Shown here in pieces: positions 1 to 8,037 of a stretch of DNA of 64,000 nucleotides. The stretch is from positions 419,588-483,587 of the forward strand of contig NZ_PIPQ01000002.1 of assembly GCF_003987015.1 (NCBI RefSeq), written 5' to 3'. The position numbers and the translations under genes are program-made. The stretch comes from Aliidiomarina taiwanensis. GTDB lineage: Bacteria; Pseudomonadota; Gammaproteobacteria; Enterobacterales; Alteromonadaceae. The notes under the pieces were generated by a model. The model made no database searches and was not told the DNA's origin. It saw only the letters and a program-made list of their open reading frames with translations. Each line of letters starts with the position of its first letter. The first letter of the stretch is position 1.

Positions 1-267
1 CACGAGTTTGAAGACGGTCAGCGCAAGCAAGAGCAGGCTCACTTCAGGGCTTATCGTTCGGTGGCAGAAAGCTTCCATGACTATGTAAGCTTTTTGCAGT
101 CAAATCCGCGCTATCAGCAGGCGTTAGAGGTAGGTCGCGACGCCATCCAGTTTGCGGAGCAACTTCAGCAAGCTGGCTATGCAACAGACCCTGAATACGC
201 AAACAAACTAAAACGTATTTTAAGTGGTGACGCTATGCAAGCAATACGTCAACAGTTTGGGTTTTAA
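1..267 (+). CDS. flgJ: FlgJ peptidoglycan hydrolase, C-terminal part (5' end outside window)
   Basis: The reading frame is open from base 1 to the TAA at 265-267, so this is the 3' end of a longer gene. The 88 visible residues contain the F-R-A-Y, S-F-x-D-Y and N-P-R-Y segments and the A-G-Y-A-T-D-P-x-Y-A tail typical of the C-terminal glucosaminidase domain of FlgJ, which opens the peptidoglycan for the flagellar rod in the periplasm. The N-terminal rod-scaffold part is not visible. It lies 12 bases upstream of flgK, the usual flgJ-flgK-flgL order. A stand-alone glucosaminidase is unlikely in this context. Confidence 0.9.
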   Translation, partial: HEFEDGQRKQEQAHFRAYRSVAESFHDYVSFLQSNPRYQQALEVGRDAIQFAEQLQQAGYATDPEYANKLKRILSGDAMQAIRQQFGF

Positions 268-279
268 TAAGGTGACTTT

Positions 280-2289
280 ATGACATTCGATTTACTCCGA
301 GTAGGAAGCCAGGCTGCCCAAGGGCACCAGCGCTCTTTGCAAGTCACAGGGAATAATATTACCAATATTAATACCCCAGGCTATGTACGCCAACGCAGCA
401 GCTACACGGAAGCGCCTTACGGGGCAGGAATTTCCCGTGTGGAAGTTGAACGCTTGCTAGACAAGTTTACGCAGCGCCAATATTGGACCGACACCTCACG
501 GCATGGCTACACCACGGCCTTCTTAAATGAGTCGTCAAAAATCGACTCCATGTTTGGCAGTGGCGACTCGAGCATTAACAGTGCTATCACGAAGTTTTTT
601 GGCATGATGCAGGACTTGAACGACGACCCTGCTTCCATCACTCAGCGTGAGTTGGTGCTGGGGCAAGCCAATGCAACCATTGCCCAAATGAAAGACTCGG
701 CGAACTTTTTAAGCAACCAAGAGCGGCTGTTAAACGAACAGTTGCACCTCACTGTCGATACCGCCAACAGCATTGTACAGAGCATTAGCGACATTAATAG
801 TCAGCTCGACCTGATGCCACAAAGCGATGCCTCGGGTGAGCGTCACACTTTGTTAAACCAGCGAGACGAAAAAATTCGCGAGTTGTCTGAGTACATGACC
901 ATTTCTACCATTGAAGACGCGAACGGTCGGGTGCGTGTGAACCTATCGAGTGGTCAAGCTTTGGTGCTAGAAGACGGTACCTATAACCTGATGCGTATGC
1001 AGGGTGACCCAGACCCAGACCGCCCGCAGCTGGTTGCTATAACTCAAAGTGCCGGACAAAGTATTAGCCAAGGCATAGACGAGCTAAAAGTTGGCGGGCG
1101 TTTAGGTGGTTTATTAGCCTACCGTTCCGAGGTGCTCGAACCCACGCAAATGCGCATGGGGCAGCTTGCTTTAGCATTTGCTGACGGAGTGAATAAACAA
1201 CAGCAGCAGGGGCTCGACTTAGACGACGAGCTAGGGCAACCCATTTTTAGTTTCTCAGGCTCTATGGTGAATGGTTTGCCGGCATCATCAAACCAGGGCA
1301 CAAACCAACGCATTGAAGCTCGTTTAGTCCCTGGCGAAATGAACCGTATGGTAGCCAATAACTTTGAAGTGGAAGTGTTGTCTGCTAATACCTACCGGAT
1401 TATGCCCCTCGATGCGTCAGGACAAGTGATTGGGAACGCCAACGACTACCCGGTATACGACATCAGCCCGCCCAACGGCGGTGGCGAAGACTATGGGCTG
1501 ACACTGAGCTTTGCTTCCGGCACGTTTGTAGCCGGAGACCGGTTTATATTAAAGCCAACGAAAAATGCAGCCGATAATATTCAGGTGGCCATGCAGCGGC
1601 CAGAAGACTTGGCCCTTGCCAGCCCGGTACGCGTAGGGAATAACGGCAACAACCAAGGGCAAGGGGACTTGCAGCTTCAAGGGGTTTCAGGCTTAGGCAA
1701 CTACTTTAATGGCAACGCACTCAGTAACAATGCCCCCGTTCAAGTAACCTACCAAGGATTTAGTGCAGGCCAGCATAACTTAGAAATTACCCTGAACGAC
1801 GGCACTGTGTTGAACCACAGTACGTCGGACATGAACAATGTGTTTAGCCAAATCCCTGCGTTAGACCCAGCCGACTATGACGTCAGCTTGACAGGAAAGC
1901 CGGCCGCGGGTGATGTCTTTAGTGTGGAATACAACGCTGGCGCTATTAATGACAACAAAAATGGCTTAGCTATTGCCGAGTTGCAACGCCAGCAAATGTT
2001 GCGTCGCAATACGGACGCACCTTCCGACGCAAACACCCTCACCTTTACAGAAGGGTATGGCCGCATGGTGTCGGATGTGGGGAACAAAGTGTCGCAAGCT
2101 CGTACCGCCGAACAAGTATCCGACGCCATGCTAAAACAGTCGGAAGAGTTTTATAACTCTGTATCTGGCGTTAGCCTAGATGAAGAAGCAGCAAACTTAA
2201 TTCAATATGAGCAGGCCTATAATGCAGCGGCCCGTTTAATTAGTACGGCACAACAGGTGTTCGACACCTTGTTTAATGCCACAAGGTAA
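280..2289 (+). CDS. flgK: Flagellar hook-associated protein 1 FlgK
   Basis: FlgK forms the first hook-filament junction layer outside the cell. The 669-residue product has the N-terminal rod/hook signature around residues 20-40 (G-N-N-I-T-N-I-N-T-P-G-Y) and a C-terminal helix with E-E-A-A-N-L-I-Q-Y-E-Q-A-Y, both diagnostic for FlgK. The middle is longer than in enteric FlgK (about 547 residues), as is common in marine gammaproteobacteria. AAGGTGA lies 6 bases before the ATG. It is followed after 10 bases by flgL, so the two are probably co-transcribed. Confidence 0.97.
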   Translation: MTFDLLRVGSQAAQGHQRSLQVTGNNITNINTPGYVRQRSSYTEAPYGAGISRVEVERLLDKFTQRQYWTDTSRHGYTTAFLNESSKIDSMFGSGDSSINSAITKFFGMMQDLNDDPASITQRELVLGQANATIAQMKDSANFLSNQERLLNEQLHLTVDTANSIVQSISDINSQLDLMPQSDASGERHTLLNQRDEKIRELSEYMTISTIEDANGRVRVNLSSGQALVLEDGTYNLMRMQGDPDPDRPQLVAITQSAGQSISQGIDELKVGGRLGGLLAYRSEVLEPTQMRMGQLALAFADGVNKQQQQGLDLDDELGQPIFSFSGSMVNGLPASSNQGTNQRIEARLVPGEMNRMVANNFEVEVLSANTYRIMPLDASGQVIGNANDYPVYDISPPNGGGEDYGLTLSFASGTFVAGDRFILKPTKNAADNIQVAMQRPEDLALASPVRVGNNGNNQGQGDLQLQGVSGLGNYFNGNALSNNAPVQVTYQGFSAGQHNLEITLNDGTVLNHSTSDMNNVFSQIPALDPADYDVSLTGKPAAGDVFSVEYNAGAINDNKNGLAIAELQRQQMLRRNTDAPSDANTLTFTEGYGRMVSDVGNKVSQARTAEQVSDAMLKQSEEFYNSVSGVSLDEEAANLIQYEQAYNAAARLISTAQQVFDTLFNATR

Positions 2290-2299
2290 GGTGTAAGCC

Positions 2300-3535
2300 A
2301 TGCGTATACCAACAAACCAAATATATAGCCGCGGCTTAAATGCTGTGCTAGACGCGCAAAAGCGGCTACTCAAAGTGCAGAACCAAATTGCCAGTGAAAC
2401 CAAAATACTGACACCCGCAGACGACCCTGTAGGTAAAGCGCAGGTACTCGGATTAGACGACAAAATTAGTCAGAACGAGCAGTTTCAACGCAACGCCACC
2501 CTATTAAAAAACCGTCTGCAGCGCACCGACTCCGTGTTGTCGAATATGACCACAGGGTTAGACCGAGCGCGGGTCCTTATGGTGCAGTCGGGCAATGGTA
2601 TTATGTCAGCGCAAGACAAAAAGTCATTGGCGGCAGAGCTTGCCGGTATTCGCGACGAAATGCTGAATATGATGAACTCGCAAGACGAAAACGGCGACTA
2701 TCTATTTGCAGGGTTTCAAAAGCGTACGCAGCCTTTTAGCAAAGACCCAGTAACCGGCCACTACAATTACAATGGTGACGACGGCCGTAACCAAGTGCAA
2801 TTGTCACCTTCCTTGCAGGTGACCAGTGTGGAGCCGGGCAGTGCCGCATTTCAAAATGTGGCCGCCAACCGTACCTTGAAATTCGCTGACAGCACAGGTG
2901 GCGTTTCAGGAGCCTATGCGCGAGTAACAGACAGAGCCACTTTTGATGCGTTTCACAGTGCCCAGTTTAATAAAGTGCAAGCGCCAGAGCTCAATAGCCT
3001 CCGGTTTGACTTTGACGGAACCAATATCAATGTCCATAGGCTGAATGAAGCGGGGGAGCCATTAGTTGCAGGGCCTATCCCTTATACCCCCGGCCAGCCT
3101 TTTAGTTTTAATGGCATAGAAATAGAGTTTGAAGGCACCTTTGGAGCTGGGGAAAGTGTGGAGCTTCGTTTAAATGAACCCACCCAAAACCTCGTCACCA
3201 CCATTGACAATTTTGTCACTGCATTGGAAGACGGCTCCATGCCGCCTGAGATGTTTTCAGAGCAGCTGACCAATGCGCTTGAACAAATCACCCGTTCGCA
3301 AGACACCTTGTCTTCCGTGCGGGCGCAAACTGGTGGTCGCTTGAATGTTCTTGATCATGCGTTTAATAGTAATGTTGACTTGGAAATTGCTAACCGAGAA
3401 ACGCGATCGCATATTTCCGACGTGGACTATTCGGAAGCCATGACAGAACTCACCAAGCAAGACGTGATGTTGCAAGCTGCACAAGCAACGTTTACACGCA
3501 TTACTCGACTGAGCTTATTTGACTTTATTCGATAA
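2300..3535 (+). CDS. flgL: Flagellar hook-associated protein 3 FlgL
   Basis: FlgL is the second junction protein between hook and filament. The 411-residue product starts M-R-I-P-T-N-Q-I-Y and has a flagellin-like N-terminal coiled-coil with T-P-A-D-D-P-V-G-K-A, and a flagellin-like C-terminal helix ending near L-S-L-F-D-F-I. It is translated 10 bases after flgK. A strong hairpin plus T-run follows 24 bases after the stop, so the flgJ-K-L transcript probably ends here, before the separately promoted flagellin genes. Confidence 0.97.
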   Translation: MRIPTNQIYSRGLNAVLDAQKRLLKVQNQIASETKILTPADDPVGKAQVLGLDDKISQNEQFQRNATLLKNRLQRTDSVLSNMTTGLDRARVLMVQSGNGIMSAQDKKSLAAELAGIRDEMLNMMNSQDENGDYLFAGFQKRTQPFSKDPVTGHYNYNGDDGRNQVQLSPSLQVTSVEPGSAAFQNVAANRTLKFADSTGGVSGAYARVTDRATFDAFHSAQFNKVQAPELNSLRFDFDGTNINVHRLNEAGEPLVAGPIPYTPGQPFSFNGIEIEFEGTFGAGESVELRLNEPTQNLVTTIDNFVTALEDGSMPPEMFSEQLTNALEQITRSQDTLSSVRAQTGGRLNVLDHAFNSNVDLEIANRETRSHISDVDYSEAMTELTKQDVMLQAAQATFTRITRLSLFDFIR

Positions 3536-3558
3536 ACGCAGGGAAGTATTGAAGAAAG

Positions 3559-3587
3559 GCTAACGACATATTCGTTAGCTTTTTTTT
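3559..3587 (+). terminator. Rho-independent terminator after flgL
   Basis: A perfect 8-bp stem (GCTAACGA at 3559-3566, TCGTTAGC at 3572-3579) with a 5-base loop is followed by eight T. It sits between flgL and the first flagellin promoter. Confidence 0.9.
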
Positions 3588-3622
3588 ATGGCCGAAACAA
3601 ATAAAAAAATCTTAAATTAGGC

Positions 3623-3650
3623 TAAAGAAAACAGACTCCGCTCCGATACA
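3623..3650 (+). promoter_or_regulatory. Sigma-28 (FliA) promoter of flagellin gene 1
   Basis: TAAA at 3623-3626, a 15-base spacer, then TCCGATAC at 3642-3649 matches the FliA consensus (TAAA-N15-GCCGATAA). The same arrangement occurs before flagellins 2 and 3 and flaG. The ATG is about 83 bases downstream. fliA itself is encoded at 32315. Confidence 0.85.
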
Positions 3651-3732
3651 TTTAATAGAAGATGTCACAGATTGATAATAAAAGGCCGGTAAGAGCCATC
3701 ACTCTGACAAATATTTATCAGGAGAGAGAACA

Positions 3733-4557
3733 ATGAGCTTATATGTAAACACAAATATTTCATCATTGAATGGCCAGCGCCAACTTATGAACTCATCAAA
3801 TGCGCTGAATACATCCTTTGAGCGCTTGTCATCGGGCTTCCGCATTAACAGTGCGGCAGACGATGCGGCCGGTCTGCAAATTACCAATCGTATGACCTCA
3901 CAAATTCAAGGTCTAAACCAAGCAGTACGAAATGCCCAAGACGGTATTTCCGTAGCCCAGGTTGCTGAAGGTGCGATGCAAGAGGTGACCACGTCACTAC
4001 AGCGTATGCGCCAGCTCGCAATACAGTCGCAAAACGGTATCAATACAACAGCTGACCGCGCAGCACTACAAAAAGAAGTGTCTGCCCTGCGTGTTGAAAT
4101 TGACCGTATTGCAACCACGACGCAGTTTGCAGGTCAAAACCTGTTAAGTGGCAGCTATGAAAATAAAAATTTCCTAGTAGGTGCAAACGCCGACCAAAAT
4201 ATCTCTATTACATTGAACAGTGTAGCAACAAGCGACTTAAACATTACTGTCAGTGATGTGAGTGTCGATACTGCAGCAAAGGCTTCAGCGGCACTGACAA
4301 AAATTGATGCTGCAATTTCAGCGATTGGAGCGTCCCGTGCAGACCTAGGTGCTATTCAAAACCGTTTCCAGTCTACTATTCGCAACCTCACGAATATTGC
4401 TGAAAACGTAACAGGCGCCCGCTCACGTATTATGGACACAGACTTTGCCAAAGAAACAGCAGAGCTAACCCGTAACCAAATTATTCAACAGGCGAGTACG
4501 ACCATTTTAGGTCAGGCCAACCAACGACCACAAGCAGCGCTTTCACTGCTAGGTTAA
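3733..4557 (+). CDS. fliC: Flagellin 1
   Basis: Filament subunit, 274 residues, short for a flagellin. The N-terminal D0/D1 region (S-L-Y-V-N-T-N-I-S-S-L-N-G-Q-R-Q, then R-I-N-S-A-A-D-D-A-A-G-L) and the C-terminal D1/D0 region (A-R-S-R-I-M-D-T-D-F-A-K-E-T-A-E-L-T) are nearly the same as in the two following copies. The central part, roughly residues 155-195, differs from copies 2 and 3 and is rich in Ser and Thr, plausible O-glycosylation sites for the Maf enzymes nearby. It has its own sigma-28 promoter, an AGGAGAG ribosome site and its own terminator, so it is monocistronic. Confidence 0.97.
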   Translation: MSLYVNTNISSLNGQRQLMNSSNALNTSFERLSSGFRINSAADDAAGLQITNRMTSQIQGLNQAVRNAQDGISVAQVAEGAMQEVTTSLQRMRQLAIQSQNGINTTADRAALQKEVSALRVEIDRIATTTQFAGQNLLSGSYENKNFLVGANADQNISITLNSVATSDLNITVSDVSVDTAAKASAALTKIDAAISAIGASRADLGAIQNRFQSTIRNLTNIAENVTGARSRIMDTDFAKETAELTRNQIIQQASTTILGQANQRPQAALSLLG

Positions 4558-4582
4558 GACTCTCTCTTGTTTTGGCAAGAGT

Positions 4583-4609
4583 TGCCGGGCCCTCGGGTCC
4601 GGCATTTTT
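4583..4609 (+). terminator. Rho-independent terminator after flagellin 1
   Basis: A GC-rich stem (TGCCGGGCC at 4583-4591 pairing with GGTCCGGCA at 4596-4604, one G-U pair) is followed by five T. It lies 26 bases after the stop codon. Confidence 0.85.
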
Positions 4610-4687
4610 GTTAAAGCTAGCGACTGGTTGCTATCGTTCTATGAACGCCATAAACTAGCTTTAACTCACTTATAAAAAGGGCAGCGT

Positions 4688-5107
4688 ATGTCAGTTTCAG
4701 GCTCAGAACTAAAACAACTCATGATAGATACAGCAGCCGATGCCAGTGCCTATGCGGCGGAAGAGTTTGCTGCGACCCTCGACCAAAGCGTGGAGAGTCT
4801 AGAAACCGTCGACCAACTTATTTTGCAAGCCCGGGAAAAATACGGCCAAGACATCCACAATAGCGAAATTATTTTTACCCTGTGCAATATGTTTGGTGCT
4901 TATGTGGGAGAAATATTCAGGAACCAATATGGTGGTACCTGGGTGTATGATGCGTCAGATAACCAAGCGCCCTCAGTCTTTTTGCAAAAGGGTGAATATA
5001 CGTTTGCTTTTGCAGGTATTATCTACCAGCGCTTAATCAATGACCAAACCTTAAGTGTGCGTCGATATTACGAAGAAGCGGTCACTAACGCAGTACCGAA
5101 GCAATAA
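4688..5107 (+). CDS. Hypothetical protein between flagellin genes
   Basis: I do not recognise a named family. The 139-residue product has no signal peptide or membrane segment. The N-terminal half is helical and acidic. The middle contains G-A-Y-V-G-E followed by Q-Y-G-G-T-W, a pattern seen in some small domains of unknown function, and the C-terminal half has F-A-F-A-G-I-I-Y-Q-R-L-I-N-D. It has a ribosome site (AAAAAGGG), a terminator in front from flagellin 1 and another behind, so it looks like a separate single-gene unit. No sigma-28 match was seen upstream. Its place inside the flagellin locus does not by itself show a flagellar role. Confidence 0.75.
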   Translation: MSVSGSELKQLMIDTAADASAYAAEEFAATLDQSVESLETVDQLILQAREKYGQDIHNSEIIFTLCNMFGAYVGEIFRNQYGGTWVYDASDNQAPSVFLQKGEYTFAFAGIIYQRLINDQTLSVRRYYEEAVTNAVPKQ

Positions 5108-5151
5108 ACTTTCGTAGAATAAACAATTGCTTGTATCAAACTCAAACAAAA

Positions 5152-5174
5152 ACCGACAAACTTGTCGGTTTTTT
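5152..5174 (+). terminator. Rho-independent terminator after the hypothetical gene
   Basis: An 8-bp stem (ACCGACAA at 5152-5159, TTGTCGGT at 5162-5169) with a 2-base loop is followed by a run of T. It ends 2 bases before the next sigma-28 promoter. Confidence 0.88.
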
Positions 5175-5176
5175 GC

Positions 5177-5204
5177 TCAAGAATTCCCCAAGGTGTCCGA
5201 TAAG
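5177..5204 (+). promoter_or_regulatory. Sigma-28 promoter of flagellin gene 2
   Basis: TCAA at 5177-5180, a 15-base spacer, then TCCGATAA at 5196-5203. The -10 element is closer to consensus than the -35 element (C for A). The 5' leader holds a 6-bp hairpin (ACACAG/CTGTGT, 5213-5229). Confidence 0.78.
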
Positions 5205-5291
5205 GTAATTAGACACAGTCATGCTGTGTAGGATTAATCAGTTACTCATAAACTTCCAAAGCGGAAGCCGGACTAAACAGAAGGGGGACTT

Positions 5292-6110
5292 ATGTCTCTA
5301 TATGTAAACACAAACATCTCATCAATTAATGGCCAACGCCAACTTATGAACTCTTCGAATGCGTTGAGTACGTCGTTTGAGCGTTTGTCGTCTGGCTTTC
5401 GTATTAACAGTGCGGCAGACGATGCAGCAGGCCTACAAATTACCAACCGCATGACCTCGCAAATTCAAGGTCTAAACCAAGCGGTGCGAAATGCCCAAGA
5501 CGGTATTTCCGTGGCCCAGGTAGCCGAAGGTGCCATGCAAGAGGTCACCACTTCTTTGCAGCGCATGCGTCAACTGGCTATTCAGTCGCAAAATGGCATT
5601 AACACCACGGCCGACCGTGCTGCACTACAAAAAGAAGTGTCTGCACTGAAAACAGAAATCACGCGAATTTCTCAAACCACTGAGTTTGCTGGACAAGTAC
5701 TATTGAGTGGTGGTTATCAAGGAAAGAACTTCCTAGTGGGTGCGAATGCAGATCAAAATATCTCTATTACACTTGGCAGTGTTGCCTTAGGAACCTTAGG
5801 AATTGCCTCATTGTCTGTTTCAAGTGCGGCAGGTGCCGCGACAGCATTAAAAAGCTTAGATGGTGCTATTTCCACTATCGGAGCGCAGCGTGCCGACTTA
5901 GGTGCAATCCAAAACCGCTTCCAGTCAACCATTCGTAACTTAACGAATATAGCTGAAAACGTAACGGGAGCTCGCTCACGTATTATGGATACAGACTTTG
6001 CGAAAGAAACAGCCGAGTTAACACGTAACCAAATAATTCAGCAGGCCAGTACAACAATCTTGGGTCAGGCCAACCAAAGACCACAAGCAGCCCTTTCACT
6101 GCTAGGTTAA
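5292..6110 (+). CDS. fliC: Flagellin 2
   Basis: Filament subunit of 272 residues with the same D0/D1 ends as flagellin 1. Its central part (about residues 165-200) is nearly identical to flagellin 3 at the protein level and contains a 98-base stretch (5808-5905) that matches flagellin 3 base for base, although the flanking coding sequence carries many silent differences. This suggests gene conversion. It has a strong AAGGGGG ribosome site, its own sigma-28 promoter and its own terminator. Confidence 0.97.
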   Translation: MSLYVNTNISSINGQRQLMNSSNALSTSFERLSSGFRINSAADDAAGLQITNRMTSQIQGLNQAVRNAQDGISVAQVAEGAMQEVTTSLQRMRQLAIQSQNGINTTADRAALQKEVSALKTEITRISQTTEFAGQVLLSGGYQGKNFLVGANADQNISITLGSVALGTLGIASLSVSSAAGAATALKSLDGAISTIGAQRADLGAIQNRFQSTIRNLTNIAENVTGARSRIMDTDFAKETAELTRNQIIQQASTTILGQANQRPQAALSLLG

Positions 6111-6133
6111 TTAGTAAGCAGCAAAATAAGGGA

Positions 6134-6160
6134 AACCGGCTCAATTTGAGCCGGTTTTTT
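6134..6160 (+). terminator. Rho-independent terminator after flagellin 2
   Basis: A 9-bp stem (AACCGGCTC at 6134-6142, GAGCCGGTT at 6148-6156) with a 5-base loop runs into six T. Confidence 0.92.
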
Positions 6161-6187
6161 ATTGTCTGGTGGTTTTTTTCATCAGGT

Positions 6188-6238
6188 GGCAAATAATTGC
6201 CGATCCCCCCTAAAGGTTTGCCGCTTTCATCCGATAAG
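6188..6238 (+). promoter_or_regulatory. Inverted repeat plus sigma-28 promoter of flagellin gene 3
   Basis: TAAA at 6211-6214, a 15-base spacer, then TCCGATAA at 6230-6237 is a good FliA match. Ten bases upstream of the -35 lies an inverted repeat, GGCAA-ATAA-TTGCC (6188-6201). The flaG promoter has an inverted repeat of the same arms at nearly the same distance, so it may be an activator site or a relic of a duplicated promoter. Confidence 0.82.
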
Positions 6239-6323
6239 GATCTGAGCACCTAAAAAGGTGTCAAAATAGCAAACACTGAAATACGTTTCCTGTTGAGGAT
6301 TCGGAATATAAAAGGGGGGACTT

Positions 6324-7142
6324 ATGTCTCTATATGTAAATACAAACGTGTCGTCATTGAATGGACAACGTCAATTGCTGAACTCAGGCAATGCCTTAAA
6401 TACTTCTTTCGAGCGTTTATCATCTGGTTTCCGCATTAACAGTGCGGCAGATGATGCTGCGGGCTTGCAAATCACCAACCGCATGACCTCGCAAATTCAA
6501 GGTCTAAATCAAGCGGTACGTAATGCGCAAGACGGCATCTCTGTAGCACAGGTAGCGGAAGGTGCCATGCAAGAAGTAACTAATTCACTTCAGCGTATGC
6601 GTCAGCTTGCGGTACAATCACAGAACGGCATTAACACCACAGCCGACCGTGCTGCGCTACAAAAAGAAGTATCAGCCCTTAAAACAGAAATCACGCGTAT
6701 TTCTGAAACGACTGAATTTGCAGGCCAAAACTTATTAAGTGGTAGCTACAAAGGGATAAACTTCCTAGTGGGTGCAAATGCGGATCAAAACATTTCCATC
6801 TCGCTCAAAAGTGTTGCGCTAGGAAGCTTAGGAATTGCTTCATTGTCTGTTTCAAGTGCGGCAGGTGCCGCGACAGCATTAAAAAGCTTAGATGGTGCTA
6901 TTTCCACTATCGGAGCGCAGCGTGCCGACTTAGGTGCTATCCAAAACCGTTTTCAGTCAACCATTCGTAACTTAACGAACATCTCTGAAAACGTTTCGGG
7001 CGCGCGCTCACGCATCATGGACACAGACTTTGCAAAAGAAACAGCTGAATTGACACGTAACCAAATTATTCAGCAAGCAAGTACCTCTATCTTAGGACAG
7101 GCCAACCAACGTCCACAAGCGGCACTATCGCTTTTACGTTAA
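6324..7142 (+). CDS. fliC: Flagellin 3
   Basis: Filament subunit of 272 residues, third of the tandem copies. Its ends match the other two closely, and its last residue is Arg where the other two have Gly. The central region shares a 98-base identical tract (6840-6937) with flagellin 2. It has a strong GGGGGG ribosome site, its own sigma-28 promoter and a palindromic terminator. Multiple flagellins are common in polarly flagellated marine bacteria; which one dominates the filament cannot be read from the sequence. Confidence 0.97.
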   Translation: MSLYVNTNVSSLNGQRQLLNSGNALNTSFERLSSGFRINSAADDAAGLQITNRMTSQIQGLNQAVRNAQDGISVAQVAEGAMQEVTNSLQRMRQLAVQSQNGINTTADRAALQKEVSALKTEITRISETTEFAGQNLLSGSYKGINFLVGANADQNISISLKSVALGSLGIASLSVSSAAGAATALKSLDGAISTIGAQRADLGAIQNRFQSTIRNLTNISENVSGARSRIMDTDFAKETAELTRNQIIQQASTSILGQANQRPQAALSLLR

Positions 7143-7165
7143 TAATCGGCAAGCCAAAGACTTCA

Positions 7166-7195
7166 AAATACCGAGCAGCTGCTCGGTATTTTTTT
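7166..7195 (+). terminator. Rho-independent terminator after flagellin 3
   Basis: A perfect 11-bp palindromic stem (7168-7178 pairing with 7179-7189) is extended by A-T pairs and followed by seven T. Confidence 0.92.
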
Positions 7196-7221
7196 ATGCA
7201 TCAATAAAAACTGGGTGGGGT

Positions 7222-7270
7222 GGCAATTTTTTGCCGGTGTGGCTAAAGTTTAACCAGTTGGGTCCGATAC
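7222..7270 (+). promoter_or_regulatory. Inverted repeat plus sigma-28 promoter of the flaG-fliD operon
   Basis: TAAAGTTT at 7244-7251 and TCCGATAC at 7263-7270, with 15 bases between TAAA and TCCGATAC, is the best FliA -35 match in the window. GGCAA-TTTT-TTGCC at 7222-7235 lies 8 bases upstream, as in front of flagellin 3. Confidence 0.83.
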
Positions 7271-7603
7271 AGAAAATAAGTAAGAGTATATTGTAGTTTG
7301 TAGGAAAGACTGGCTAACCCGAGTAAGAGGTTGTAGGGGGGCACCCGGGTTAGCCAGCAGACAAACGTCAAAAAGTTGTCAAAATAGCGTGTTCACTGAA
7401 ACACAGTATTAGCAAAGCAGGTATCATGCCAACACTTTACAAGTGGATAAAATTGCAATACCAAATAAACTTGCCACAATAAAATCTAAAGTAATGAAGT
7501 ATGGTGCCGATACAGCTACATGTAGGGGTAGCTTGCGAGGGTTGTAGCTCGCAGGTAAATGAGCAAGCAAGTTCGCTTGTTGAAGAGGTGGGAGTTTATT
7601 GGT
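7271..7603 (+). other. Long structured 5' leader of flaG (no gene seen)
   Basis: About 330 bases separate the sigma-28 promoter from the flaG start. No convincing gene is present. It contains a 12-bp stem (7310-7321 with 7346-7357) without a T-run, and a short hairpin GTGTT/AACAC. A stretch at 7377-7401 shares the 12-mer TGTCAAAATAGC and the 8-mer CACTGAAA with the flagellin 3 leader at 6259-6281, in the same order. The leader therefore looks partly derived from a duplicated flagellin upstream region. Confidence 0.55.
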
Positions 7604-8026
7604 ATGAAAGTTGAATCCACAAACTTGTCCATGGGGGCGGAGCGCAACCAGCAGGCTGAACGTCAAGCACAGGACGTTGCCAAAGAGGATGCTGTTTCGA
7701 TTTCTGTCGCAACGGTTTCGTTGCCACGGCAAGATACCAAAAGCGTAACGCAACCGGAAAAAGCTCAACCGAAAGAGCAACCGCTGAGTGCGTTAGCTGA
7801 TATTATTCAAGAACTAAATGAAGCAATACCATTAGAAGCACGGCAATTGAAGTTCACGGTTGACGAAGCTGCGAATCGCACCGTTGTATCTGTCATCGAC
7901 CAGGACTCAGGTGAAGTTATTCGTCAGCTTCCAAGTGAAGAAGCGCTTGAGTTAGCGAAGCGGTTGCGAGAGCAACAAGAAGGCGCAGAAAAGGCCATTG
8001 GTGTGCTTGTAAACAGTATGGTATAG
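7604..8026 (+). CDS. flaG: FlaG family flagellar protein
   Basis: FlaG proteins sit between flagellin genes and fliD and influence filament length in several bacteria. The 140-residue product has a Gln-rich, low-complexity N-terminal half and the conserved FlaG domain (about residues 70-140) with L-K-F-T-V-D-E and S-G-E-V-I-R-Q-L-P-S-E-E. I chose the ATG at 7604 over a longer in-frame start at 7559, because GAGGTGGGAG lies 9-18 bases upstream and the extension is unlike the family. It is followed after 11 bases by fliD. Confidence 0.9.
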   Translation: MKVESTNLSMGAERNQQAERQAQDVAKEDAVSISVATVSLPRQDTKSVTQPEKAQPKEQPLSALADIIQELNEAIPLEARQLKFTVDEAANRTVVSVIDQDSGEVIRQLPSEEALELAKRLREQQEGAEKAIGVLVNSMV

Positions 8027-8037
8027 CAGGAGGACGT

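Noticed and set aside
6187..6201. Sigma-54 promoters at the GGCAA-N4-TTGCC repeats (also 7221-7235)
   Set aside because: The GG to GC distance is one base shorter than the strict sigma-54 spacing, and good sigma-28 sites lie just downstream.
7310..7357. Rho-independent terminator in the flaG leader
   Set aside because: The 12-bp stem has a 24-base loop and no T-run after it.
7424..7780. A 118-codon minus-strand frame before flaG
   Set aside because: It overlaps the flaG leader and start, shows no signature, and has no plausible ribosome site.
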